A stretch of 40,790 nt of DNA from an uncultured Actinomyces sp. (lineage in GTDB: Bacteria > Actinomycetota > Actinomycetes > Actinomycetales > Actinomycetaceae): positions 1 through 40,790 of the forward strand of contig CALEXZ010000173.1 in assembly GCA_937926195.1 (NCBI GenBank), read 5' to 3'. This document shows, piece after piece, positions 30,479 through 38,430 of the stretch (positions are counted from its first letter, which is position 1; every line of letters starts with the position of its first letter). A model generated the notes under the pieces. It did no database searches. It worked only from the letters and a program-made list of their open reading frames with translations, and was not told where the DNA came from. Both the position numbers and the translations under genes were made by a program.

Positions 30479-31411
30479 TCACAACGCGGCTTGCTCGATT
30501 CTCCGCATGATTCCGCGGTCATTCGGGAGGGCGAGCCGACGTGAGCGTGCAGCGCCGAGCAGAGCACGGCTCACGGTGCGCTGGATGGCCTTGTCTCCCA
30601 GTGCCACGTCCGCCGCGGAGAGCCTGATCGGCACGTACCCGGCAGCCAGCGCGCGCTGGTCCCGGCACCGGTCCTTGTCGAACTGCTCACGAGAGGAGTG
30701 GAACTCGTAGCCGTCGCTCTCGACGATGAGCCAGCCCTCGACAAGCAGGTCCGTCTCACCGACCCCCTCGATAACCGGTGCCACCTCGACCAGCAGCCCC
30801 AGCGACCGCAGCGCCAACCGTGTCCGGGTCTCCAGCGGCGAACGGCACCCCGGCTCCGCCATCGCCAGACACCGACGTGCCGCCACCGAGTACCGGCCCG
30901 TGAGCAGCTCGGCAACCTCCTCCTTGGTGGTGTCCCCGCGGTTGAGGGCGGCATCGGCGATCGTCACCGCGTCCAAGGCGTCCAGGCAGGTGAGCGCGCA
31001 GGCCACCACCTCGGTGGGGTGGACCAGGGGAAGGCCGTCAACAGTCACCGGGGTGACGCACGCCTTGCGGTGGATGACGACATCAGTGGTTGGCCGGGTG
31101 GCGCTGGAGCGGATACCGCGGTCGCTCGCCACAACGATGTGGCTCCGCTGGTCGGTGCTCCAGGCGGGGTACCCCAGCGCCTGCGCCGCCGTCAGGCAGG
31201 TCAGGCGGGCACGAAAGTGGCGAGCGCGCACGACGTGGGCACTGGTCCCCGGGATGACGACGAAACCGGGTGCGTGCTGGTGGAGGGCGCCGACTCCAAC
31301 GGCGGTCCTCAGCAGCGCACGGTCGTGGGGGCTGCGCACCACCTCATCCACGTGCGCGGCACCGTGCAGGGCATCGACACGGGACGTCAGGGACGTGATC
31401 TCCGGCTCCAT
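30479..31411 (-). CDS. DUF559-domain protein with AbiEi-like N-terminus
   Basis: The 310-residue protein has an N-terminal part of the AbiEi-like type (FVVIPGTSAHVVRARHFRARLTCLTAAQALG, of which only short blocks are typical) and a C-terminal nuclease-like DUF559/Vsr-type domain: ETDLLVEGWLIVESDGYEFH, then DKDRCRDQRALAAGYVPIRLS. The acidic residues and the D..R.D..L pattern are those of the PD-(D/E)xK-like fold. Such proteins are very common single genes in actinobacteria and their role is unknown. ATG at 31411 is likely but has GGAGG only two bases before it; upstream in-frame starts exist. It is opposite in direction to panD and lysS and stands alone. Confidence 0.75.
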   Translation of the reverse strand: MEPEITSLTSRVDALHGAAHVDEVVRSPHDRALLRTAVGVGALHQHAPGFVVIPGTSAHVVRARHFRARLTCLTAAQALGYPAWSTDQRSHIVVASDRGIRSSATRPTTDVVIHRKACVTPVTVDGLPLVHPTEVVACALTCLDALDAVTIADAALNRGDTTKEEVAELLTGRYSVAARRCLAMAEPGCRSPLETRTRLALRSLGLLVEVAPVIEGVGETDLLVEGWLIVESDGYEFHSSREQFDKDRCRDQRALAAGYVPIRLSAADVALGDKAIQRTVSRALLGAARSRRLALPNDRGIMRRIEQAAL

Positions 31412-31554
31412 GCCTCCAAGGATCCCCGGTGCCTCCGAGTTATCCACAGGTGCCCGGGAGCCTTCACGCATGTGCACGAGACCACCGGGGGAGAAGCCGT
31501 GCCGGGACCCGTGGCGTGAGCACCACCGCCGCGAGAGTCGCGTCATCGTGCCGG

Positions 31555-31560
31555 TACACT
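31555..31560 (+). promoter_or_regulatory. -10 box of lysS, leaderless type
   Basis: TACACT lies seven bases before the GTG at 31568 and matches the actinobacterial consensus well. There is no ribosome binding site between them. The -35 is weak. Confidence 0.5.
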
Positions 31561-31567
31561 CGCGCGC

Positions 31568-33238
31568 GTGAGTGACGCGAACCAGAACACCGCTGCCGAG
31601 CAGGCTGTCCCCGCCGACGCAGAGGCGCAGCCCAGTAAGCAGCCCAAGACGGACCCGGGCCCCGGCGAGCAGTTCGAGGTCCGCGCCGCCAAGCGCGAGA
31701 GGCTCAAGGCCGAGGGATGGGAACCCTACCCGGTCCAGCTTCCGGTGACGACCACGATCGCGGCCGTGCGCGCGCGCCACGAGGGCCTTGAGGCCGGAGT
31801 CGAGACCGAGGAGGTCGTGGGCGTCGCCGGACGCGTCATCTTCCTGCGCAACACCGGCAAGCTGTGCTTCGTCACCCTCCAGGACGGCGCCGGCGCCACC
31901 CTCCAGGCGATGATCTCCGCCAAGAACCTGCCCGGCCAGGGCCACACGAGCCTGGCCGCCTTCAAGTCCGACGTCGACCTGGGAGACCACCTCTTCGTCC
32001 ACGGGCACGTCGGCGCCTCGCGCCGCGGCGAGCTGAGCGTCTTCGCTGAGACCGTCCTCGTCGACGGTGCGGACCCGCAGGACCTGCCTGAGCTCGGCGA
32101 CGAGGCCGTGAGCGTGCCCGCCTGGCGCATCGCCTCCAAGGCCCTGCGCCCCCTGCCTAAGACCTGGACGAACGAGGCAGGCGAGGCCGTCACCCTCTCT
32201 GAGGACAACCGTGTGCGCCGCCGCGAGCTCGACCTGCTCACCCGCCCGGCCGCCCGCGACATGGTGCGCACTCGTGCGGCCGTCGTGCGCTCCATCCGGG
32301 AGAACTTCCACCGTCGCGACTACCTCGAGCTCGAGACCCCGATGCTTCAGGTCATCCACGGCGGTGCGTCTGCGCGCCCCTTCGTCACGCACATGAACGC
32401 GTACGACATGGACCTCTACCTGCGCATCGCCACCGAGCTCTACCTCAAGCGCGCCGTCGTGGGAGGCGTGGACCGCGTCTTCGAGATCAACCGCAACTTC
32501 CGCAACGAGGGGGCCGACTCCTCCCACTCGCCGGAGTTCGCCGCGCTGGAGGCCTACGAGGCCTACTCCGACTACAACGGCATGGCCGACCTCACCCGCG
32601 ACCTCATCCAGCAGGCCGCCCGTGACGCCTTCGATCTCGCCGAGGGCGAGGAGGTCGTCACCCTGGCCGACGGCACCGAGTACGACCTGTCGGGAGAGTG
32701 GACGAAGATCGACCTGTACACCTCGGTCTCCGAGGCGGTCGGGGAGGAGATCACCGTCGAGACCCCGCGCGAGACCCTCGTGCGCATCGCCGAGAGGCTC
32801 GAGCTGGAGGTCGACGACTACGCCGTGGCCGGCAAGGTCGTCGAGGACATCTTCGAGGTGACGGTGGGGGACACCCTGTGGGCGCCGACCTTCGTCTACG
32901 ACTTCCCGGAGGACACCTCCCCGCTGACCCGCTACCACCGCTCCCGCCCGGGCCTGACGGAGAAGTGGGACCTGTACATCCGCGGCTTCGAGCTGGGCAC
33001 CGCCTACTCCGAGCTCGCGGACCCGGTGGTTCAGCGCGAGCGCTTCGTCGCCCAGTCGCTGGCGGCCGCCAACGGGGACCCGGAGGCCATGGTCGTCGAC
33101 GAGGACTTCCTCGTGGCGATGGAGCAGGGCTTCCCGCCCTGCGGCGGCATGGGGATGGGCATCGACCGTCTCCTCATGGCCCTGACCGGTCAGGGCATCC
33201 GCGAGACCATCACCTTCCCCCTCGTCAAGCGTTCCTGA
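31568..33238 (+). CDS. lysS: lysyl-tRNA synthetase, class II
   Basis: LysS charges tRNA-Lys. The 556-residue protein has an extra N-terminal 40 residues, an OB-fold anticodon-binding domain (about 80-190), then the class II core. Motif 2 is seen in FEINRNFRNEGAD with the following SHSPEFAALEAYEAY, and motif 3 in GGMGMGIDRLLMAL. TSPLTRYHRS and FELGTAYSEL are also typical. Length is slightly above the 490-510 usual because of the N-terminal and catalytic-domain extras. It is its own transcription unit, ended by the hairpin at 33262-33292. Confidence 0.97.
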   Translation: MSDANQNTAAEQAVPADAEAQPSKQPKTDPGPGEQFEVRAAKRERLKAEGWEPYPVQLPVTTTIAAVRARHEGLEAGVETEEVVGVAGRVIFLRNTGKLCFVTLQDGAGATLQAMISAKNLPGQGHTSLAAFKSDVDLGDHLFVHGHVGASRRGELSVFAETVLVDGADPQDLPELGDEAVSVPAWRIASKALRPLPKTWTNEAGEAVTLSEDNRVRRRELDLLTRPAARDMVRTRAAVVRSIRENFHRRDYLELETPMLQVIHGGASARPFVTHMNAYDMDLYLRIATELYLKRAVVGGVDRVFEINRNFRNEGADSSHSPEFAALEAYEAYSDYNGMADLTRDLIQQAARDAFDLAEGEEVVTLADGTEYDLSGEWTKIDLYTSVSEAVGEEITVETPRETLVRIAERLELEVDDYAVAGKVVEDIFEVTVGDTLWAPTFVYDFPEDTSPLTRYHRSRPGLTEKWDLYIRGFELGTAYSELADPVVQRERFVAQSLAAANGDPEAMVVDEDFLVAMEQGFPPCGGMGMGIDRLLMALTGQGIRETITFPLVKRS

Positions 33239-33261
33239 CGGCGGCCGCCGTCGCACGCGCG

Positions 33262-33292
33262 GTGAGGGGTGTAGCGGTGCTGCACCCCTCAC
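33262..33292. terminator. hairpin between lysS and the convergent ABC permease gene
   Basis: GTGAGGGGTG (33262-33271) pairs with CACCCCTCAC (33283-33292); AGC and GCT inside extend the stem to a 3-base loop. It lies 23 bases past the lysS stop and about 90 past the permease stop. A short T-tract is lacking. Confidence 0.65.
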
Positions 33293-33379
33293 GTGTCCGG
33301 CTCACCTGTGCCGGTCGCCGCTGGGGGCGTCCGACGCCGCCGCCGGTTCTCCCGGCGCGCCCTCGACGGCCCGGCCCGG

Positions 33380-35632
33380 CTACTCGAAGCGCACCGTGCT
33401 GCCGCTGACGAGCCGTTCCCCGGCCCGGGAGCTGACCGCTACCGCGGCGCTCACGAGCGCCAGGCACACACCGACCACCGCGTAGTACGACCAGCTCGGC
33501 CACCCGACCTGCCGCGAGGAGAGCCCGGTGACCAGCGCCCACGCGGTGTAGGCGCCGACGCCGACGGACAGCCCCAGCACGGTGGACAGCGGGAGCAGGC
33601 TCTCCCAGGCGATCGTGCGCCGCAGGCACGGGCGCGCCATCCCCACCAGGCGCAGCAGGGACAGCACCCGTCTGCGGTCCAGCACAGAGGCCACGGAGGC
33701 GACCGCCAGCGACACCGTGGACACGGCCGTGGCGATGAGAATGCCGACGTATCCCAGTGCCGCGAACTGGTTCTCCATCGCTCTGGCGGTCAGGGACACG
33801 AGGTCGCCGCGGGAGATGGGAAAGCCGGTGAGCGCCAGGCCCGAGGTCGTCAGGGCGGTGCGCGCCCGCTCGATCGCCGCCGTCGTGCCGTCGGTGGCGA
33901 CGAGCATGACGACCGGGCCCGACATCTCCGGCTCCTGCGCGGGGCGAGGGTCGGCGGCGAGTGTCGTCAGCCAGCCGACGGAGACCGACACCCAGCCGGT
34001 GTCGGAGGCGACCCCCTGGGCACCGAGGGCGCGCGCCTCGTCCACGGGCAGGACCAGCCGCTCCTGCATGCTGGGTCGTGCGTCGGCCTCGTCGGCGGCG
34101 CCGGGTGCGGCGTCGGCGTCCCCGGCCGGGCCGGGGACCGCCTCCCCGCCCCCGTCCGCGGGTGCGGCAGCCGCCAGGGCCACGGTGCTCACGCCCTCCA
34201 CCTGCTCCAGGGCGTGCCGGGCCCGCTGCCCGGCGGCGGCATCGGGCAGGACGGCCGAGGCGGACAGGGTCGTGGCCGCCAGGTGGCCGGGGCGCTCGTC
34301 GAGCGTGAGCGCACCGGCGGCGGCGGTGATCCCGACGGCGAACAGGGTGACGGCATACAGGGCGGCCGCGAGACCGCCGGCGGCGCGGAAGGCGCTGCGC
34401 GGGTGCTGGGCCACGCGCGCCAGGGCGATGACCTGGGAGCCGGTGCGGGCGCAGCGGTGACCGCAGCGGGCCGCCCAGTAGGTCAGCAGGGGGCCCGCCC
34501 ACAGCAGGCCGACCATTGTGAGGACGACCGAGGCGACGATGAGGCCCAGGGCGGTAGCGGCGGGCAGCGCGGAGCCCGCCGCCGCGCGCACGGCCCCCAT
34601 ACCTGCCAGTCCCAGCACGAGCGGCAGCAGGGACAGGAGCCGGGGGCGGCGCTCGCGGCGCTCACGGCTGCCGCCGAGCGGCCCGAGGTCGGCGCGACGC
34701 GTGCGCCACCAGGCGACCGCTGTCGAGCACGCGACGGTGACCAGGACCGCCCCGCCCATGGTTGCGGGGGTGCTCAGGAGGTCGGAGGGGAAGAAGGTGG
34801 AGCTGCTGATCCGCACGCGTGCCGCCAGGGGGATGAGCGCCAGGTACAGGCCGACGCCGGCGACGGAGCCCAGCAGGCTGGTGGCGGCGGTCTCGGTGGC
34901 GGCGATGGCTGCGACGCGCCCCGGTGTGGCCCCGATGAGCCTGAGGGCGGCGAAGCGCTCGGCCCGCTGGGCGGCACCCAGGTCGGTGACGATACCGATG
35001 AGCAGCAGGACCGGCACGAGGATCGACACGGCGCCGACGACCGCGACGGTGCGGTAGGCCTGCGACTGGTAGTCGTAGCCGACGAGCTCGGTGACGAGCC
35101 GGGCCCCGGAGAGGGAGCTGCTGCGCTCGACGACGTCCTGCTCGACGCCCTGGACGAGGACGAGGGAGTCGGGCCCCTCCAGCGCGTCGTCGGAGATGGT
35201 GCCGACCTGGGTGCCGTAGCGCTGGCCGAGCTGGTCCTGGGGGGTGGAGGCGATGAGCCGGGCCAGGGCGGGGGAGGCGAGGTACTCGCCGGGGCGGGGG
35301 ACGACGTCGGAGCCGGGGATGGTGAAGGTGGTGTCCGGCGTGGTGGCGATGGAGAGAACGGAGATCGTCTGGTCCCCGTAGTGGTCGGAGGTGGAGGTGG
35401 CGGCGGCCTGCCCGGGGGCGAGGGTGGTGCCTGGCTCGAGGTACGTGGGCGTGGGGGTCACGAGCTCGTGCCAGGTGGAGCGCTCCGAGCGCAGGCCGAT
35501 GGCCTGGGAGGCGGCCAGGAGCATGAGGAGCAGGGCGACGCCGACCATGACGCCGACGACGACGCCGAGGAGGCGTCGGCGCGCCGAGCGGTCCCCGGCG
35601 ACGACGAGGCGGGCGAGCACGAGGGCGCTCAT
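33380..35632 (-). CDS. ABC transporter permease, FtsX type
   Basis: A 750-residue membrane protein with an N-terminal helix (about 21-42), an extracytoplasmic part to about 190, and three groups of helices. The first FtsX-like core contains LGAAQRAERFAALRLIGATPGRVAAIAATE, of which ERFAALRLIGATPGRV is the family signature; the second has RRRVLSLLRLVGMARPCLRRTI near 625-645. It is the last gene of the PadR-headed operon and overlaps the ATPase stop by ATGA. Substrate unknown; PadR control suggests induction by a drug or toxic compound. Confidence 0.88.
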   Translation of the reverse strand: MSALVLARLVVAGDRSARRRLLGVVVGVMVGVALLLMLLAASQAIGLRSERSTWHELVTPTPTYLEPGTTLAPGQAAATSTSDHYGDQTISVLSIATTPDTTFTIPGSDVVPRPGEYLASPALARLIASTPQDQLGQRYGTQVGTISDDALEGPDSLVLVQGVEQDVVERSSSLSGARLVTELVGYDYQSQAYRTVAVVGAVSILVPVLLLIGIVTDLGAAQRAERFAALRLIGATPGRVAAIAATETAATSLLGSVAGVGLYLALIPLAARVRISSSTFFPSDLLSTPATMGGAVLVTVACSTAVAWWRTRRADLGPLGGSRERRERRPRLLSLLPLVLGLAGMGAVRAAAGSALPAATALGLIVASVVLTMVGLLWAGPLLTYWAARCGHRCARTGSQVIALARVAQHPRSAFRAAGGLAAALYAVTLFAVGITAAAGALTLDERPGHLAATTLSASAVLPDAAAGQRARHALEQVEGVSTVALAAAAPADGGGEAVPGPAGDADAAPGAADEADARPSMQERLVLPVDEARALGAQGVASDTGWVSVSVGWLTTLAADPRPAQEPEMSGPVVMLVATDGTTAAIERARTALTTSGLALTGFPISRGDLVSLTARAMENQFAALGYVGILIATAVSTVSLAVASVASVLDRRRVLSLLRLVGMARPCLRRTIAWESLLPLSTVLGLSVGVGAYTAWALVTGLSSRQVGWPSWSYYAVVGVCLALVSAAVAVSSRAGERLVSGSTVRFE

Positions 35633-36456
35633 GGGAGGCGTCCTGCGGCGGTCGGGTCCTGAGGGGCCGCCTGGCTCCGGTGGGTCGCGGCCTCCGGGCC
35701 GTGCGGGTCCACCGGCTCCTGCGGGGCGTCCAGCGTGCCGCAGGAGCCGCTCAGGCGCCCGTCGCGCACGATGACCTCGCGGTCGCAGTAGGCGGCGGTG
35801 CGTGGGTCGTGGGTGACCATGACGAGGGCGGCGCCGGCGGCGCGGGTGGCCGACACCAGGGTCTGCATCGTGTGCTCGGCGGACAGGGAGTCCAGTGCTC
35901 CGGTGGGTTCGTCGGCAAAGAGGATCCGCGGCTCGGTGACCAGGGCGCGGGCGACGGCGACCCTCTGGGCCTGGCCGCCGGAGAGCTGGGTGGGCAGCTT
36001 GTGCTCGTGCCCCTCCAGGTCGAGCTCGGCCAGCAGGGCGCGCGAGCGCTCCAGTGCCGTGGCGCGCGGGACCTTGGCCAGTAGCAGGGGGATGGTGACG
36101 TTGTCGAGGGCGCTGAGGTCCGGGAGGAGCTGGCCGAACTGGAAGACGAAGCCGAAGGAGCTCAGGCGCAGCTGTGAGCGTTCGCTCTCGCCCAGGGAGG
36201 CGATGTCACGCCCGTCGTAGAGGACGCTTCCGGCGTCCGGTCGCAGGATGCCTGCGAGCACGTGCATGAGGGTGGACTTGCCGGAGCCCGACGGCCCGGT
36301 CACGGCCAGGCTCTGGCCGACGGCGATGTCCAGGTCGATGCCGCGCAGGGCGTGGGTGGTGCCGAAGGACAGGTCGAGCCCGCGGGCGCTCATGACGAGG
36401 TCGGGGCGTGTGGACGCCGCGGCGGCGGTGGCGTTCGGGGCGCGCGTGGGGCTCAT
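35629..36456 (-). CDS. ABC transporter ATP-binding protein, MacB/LolD type
   Basis: The 275-residue ATPase has Walker A GPSGSGKS (54-61), Q-loop FVFQFGQLLPD, signature LSGGQAQRVA, Walker B ILFADEPTGALDS and H-loop VMVTHD. The last 45 residues are a Pro/Ala/His-rich tail. ATG at 36456 overlaps the PadR stop by ATGA and is preferred to a longer frame that would run through the PadR gene. Works with the overlapping FtsX permease. Confidence 0.93.
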   Translation of the reverse strand: MSPTRAPNATAAAASTRPDLVMSARGLDLSFGTTHALRGIDLDIAVGQSLAVTGPSGSGKSTLMHVLAGILRPDAGSVLYDGRDIASLGESERSQLRLSSFGFVFQFGQLLPDLSALDNVTIPLLLAKVPRATALERSRALLAELDLEGHEHKLPTQLSGGQAQRVAVARALVTEPRILFADEPTGALDSLSAEHTMQTLVSATRAAGAALVMVTHDPRTAAYCDREVIVRDGRLSGSCGTLDAPQEPVDPHGPEAATHRSQAAPQDPTAAGRLP

Positions 36457-36977
36457 GCGAGGACCTCCGCACGCAGCTCGGCCAGGCGGGCGGCGGTCAG
36501 GTCGATCCAGCGCAGGTCCGCCTCCAGGTGGTACAGGGCGTGGTCGGCCAGCAGGACGGTGTGCAGGTCGGCGCCGTCCTTGCGTCGGGTGATCTCGCGC
36601 ATGCGAGCGGTGTGGGCGCTGCGCTGGAGGTCGAGGAGCTGCTCGGCGTCGTCGTCGAGCAGGAGGGCGATGACGGTCTTGGCGAACAGGTCCGCCTGGA
36701 TGGAGTCCGAGGGGACCTCGGGGGTGGTGATCCACTCGGCGACGGCGGCCCGGCCCTGCGGGGTGATGGCGTAGCGCTTGCGCTCGGGGCCGGCGCCGGC
36801 CTGGGCCCCGGCGAGCTCGATGAGGCCGTCGCGCAGGAGGCGGGCCAGAGAGGAGTAGACCTGACCGAAGGCCAGGGGCTTGGTCTGGGCGAACCACCGG
36901 TCCCAGCTGGTCTTGAGGTCGTATCCGTGGCCGGGGCCGGTGCCCAGCAGGCCGAGGAGGGTGAGGCGGGTGTCCAT
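36453..36977 (-). CDS. PadR-family transcriptional regulator
   Basis: The 174-residue protein has the PadR winged-helix pattern: LTLLGLLGTGPGHGYDLK, then LAFGQVYSSLARLLRDGLIEL and ERKRYAITPQGRAAVAEW. A C-terminal helical dimerisation part (AEQLLDLQRSAH onward) is of the Vir/subfamily 1 type. It heads the operon with the ABC exporter, so it most likely represses its own operon through the TATAC-N7-GTATA pair in its promoter. GGAGG lies only one base before the ATG, so a leaderless start is more likely than ribosome-site use. Confidence 0.93.
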   Translation of the reverse strand: MDTRLTLLGLLGTGPGHGYDLKTSWDRWFAQTKPLAFGQVYSSLARLLRDGLIELAGAQAGAGPERKRYAITPQGRAAVAEWITTPEVPSDSIQADLFAKTVIALLLDDDAEQLLDLQRSAHTARMREITRRKDGADLHTVLLADHALYHLEADLRWIDLTAARLAELRAEVLA

Positions 36978-36983
36978 ACCTCC

Positions 36984-37015
36984 ACTATACGCACAAGGTA
37001 TACGCTGTGTGTATA
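36984..37015 (-). promoter_or_regulatory. PadR operon promoter with two overlapping TATAC-N7-GTATA operators
   Basis: Two 17-bp inverted repeats, TATAC-N7-GTATA, lie at 36986-37002 and 36999-37015 and share four bases, with centres 13 bases apart. The minus-strand -10 box TATAGT (36984-36989) overlaps the first and stands six bases before the PadR ATG. This is the arrangement expected for autorepression by PadR proteins, whose sites are ATAC/GTAT dyads. Confidence 0.75.
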
Positions 37016-37041
37016 GATGTCGGGGTGGGTGGGCGCGGTCC

Positions 37042-37716
37042 TCAGGGGGCGATCACCCGCAGTCCGACGGCGTGGGCCAGGGCCGGGGCCAGCAGCACCA
37101 GCTGGTCGGGGCTCACGGCCGCCCCACGCAGCCCCGAGGCGTCGTCGACCTCGCTCAGGATCGTCTCCCGCAGGTCGACGTCCGCCAGTCCGGCGCCGCG
37201 CACACGCAGCAGCCCGATCCGGCTGCGCGCCATCGCGACCCGCGTCAGCCGCGCCTCGGTCAGGTCCAGCTCGTCGATGACGCAGTCCGTGAGCGCGACG
37301 TCCAGCAGGTTCGCCCCCGAGGCGTTGAGGTACGTCACGCGGCTGGAGGCCAGGTGCACGGTGCGCAGCTCGGTCTCGTACAGGGTCAGCGCCCCGATCC
37401 TCGAACCGGAGAGCACCACCTCGCGCCACGTCGAGCGCTGGGCGCTGAGACTCGAGGCCGTCACCGCATCCAGCCGGACCTCGCTGAGCCGTGAGGAGAC
37501 GAGGCGGGCCTCGTCCGCGTGCACGTCCCTCAGCTCGCAGGCGTCCAGCTCCAGGCCCGTGAGGTCAGCGCCGCTGATGTCGACGCTGGTGAGCGCCGTC
37601 AGGTCCAGGTAGGCGCCGGGACGCAGGTCGCGGGCCGTTCCCGGCTCCAGTCGCGGCAGGTCGAGCTCGGGGAGCAGGGGAGCGTGCGGCAGGCCGTCAG
37701 CACGTGAACGTGGCAT
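37042..37716 (-). CDS. pentapeptide-repeat protein
   Basis: The 224-residue protein is built from A(D/N)LXX-type five-residue repeats from about residue 38 to 195, for example SGADLTGLELDACELRDV and SGANLLDVALTDCVI. They should fold into a right-handed quadrilateral beta helix. Members of the family include gyrase-protecting proteins (Qnr, MfpA), but most have unknown roles and nothing here marks a Qnr. There is no signal peptide. It has its own leaderless-type promoter and lies 64 bases before the PadR gene on the same strand. Confidence 0.85.
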   Translation of the reverse strand: MPRSRADGLPHAPLLPELDLPRLEPGTARDLRPGAYLDLTALTSVDISGADLTGLELDACELRDVHADEARLVSSRLSEVRLDAVTASSLSAQRSTWREVVLSGSRIGALTLYETELRTVHLASSRVTYLNASGANLLDVALTDCVIDELDLTEARLTRVAMARSRIGLLRVRGAGLADVDLRETILSEVDDASGLRGAAVSPDQLVLLAPALAHAVGLRVIAP

Positions 37717-37722
37717 GGTCCG

Positions 37723-37728
37723 ACGCTA
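37723..37728 (-). promoter_or_regulatory. -10 box of the pentapeptide-repeat gene, leaderless type
   Basis: On the minus strand TAGCGT stands six bases before the ATG at 37716, with no ribosome binding site. Confidence 0.4.
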
Positions 37729-37751
37729 GCCCGAGGACGGGGTGCCGGGGC

Positions 37752-38387
37752 TCAGTGGGGCGCGCTGATGGCCCGGGCGATCACCGTCTCGCACTCCCGG
37801 CGTGAGACCGGGCGGCATCCCTGCCCCACCCAGCGGTCGATCTTCCTGCCTTCCAGGTACGCCAGCCGCAGGCCGCGCGTGAGCAGCACGGGCAGCGGCT
37901 TGCGGCGCTCGGCCAGGTCACGGCGCAGACGGAACCACCAGGTCTGCACCCGCGGTCGGCGCAGCACGAGCGCGTCCGCGAGCAGTCCCTCGCTGCGGCA
38001 GCGCCCGACGAGCTCGGCGGCGAAGATCCCCTCCGCGACGAAGACCCCGGCCCCACCGATGTCGAGGTCCTGGTGGCCGCGGGTCGCGTTGTCGGACAGG
38101 GAGTAGACGGGCACCCGGGTGCGTCCGCGGGTACACAGCTCGCGGATGGCCGTCATGGCGCGCTGGTCGTCCCAGGCGGCTGGGTGGTCCCAGTCGATGC
38201 GGCTCATGGCCTCGTCGGCGCTCACGCCCTCGGCTCCCGAGAGCGCGCCGTCGAGCAGGGGCATGCCCGGCTCGTCCCCGTCACGGTAGAACTGGTCGAG
38301 GTTGAGGCGGGTGGCTCCGACCCGCCGCAGCAGGGAGGTCTTGCCGGAGCCGGACGGGCCGGTGAGGAGGAGGACGCGGGCGCTCAC
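37752..38387 (-). CDS. uridine-kinase-like P-loop ATPase
   Basis: The 211-residue protein starts VSARVLLLTGPSGSGKTSLLRR, with the P-loop at residues 10-17. LNLDQFYRDGDEP and the acidic DWDHPAAWD follow, as in uridine/phosphoribulokinase-like enzymes, and then VFVAEGIFAAELV. These are the nucleoside-kinase hallmarks, so phosphorylation of uridine/cytidine or a related small substrate is likely. The C-terminal part is basic (RLRRDLAERRKPLPVLLTRG). The GTG start has TAGGCT eight bases upstream and no ribosome binding site. A longer frame upstream overlaps the dehydrogenase gene and is rejected. Confidence 0.8.
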   Translation of the reverse strand: MSARVLLLTGPSGSGKTSLLRRVGATRLNLDQFYRDGDEPGMPLLDGALSGAEGVSADEAMSRIDWDHPAAWDDQRAMTAIRELCTRGRTRVPVYSLSDNATRGHQDLDIGGAGVFVAEGIFAAELVGRCRSEGLLADALVLRRPRVQTWWFRLRRDLAERRKPLPVLLTRGLRLAYLEGRKIDRWVGQGCRPVSRRECETVIARAISAPH

Positions 38388-38395
38388 AGGACCCC

Positions 38396-38401
38396 AGCCT
38401 A
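38396..38401 (-). promoter_or_regulatory. -10 box of the uridine-kinase-like gene, leaderless type
   Basis: On the minus strand TAGGCT lies eight bases before the GTG at 38387, in the 43-base gap after the dehydrogenase stop. Confidence 0.4.
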
Positions 38402-38430
38402 CGAGAGCGCCCGCCTGAGCGCCCTGCGGC

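Noticed and set aside
30479..33292. 937-codon minus-strand frame across lysS
   Set aside because: Only its last 310 codons form a real protein (DUF559); the rest is antisense to lysS.
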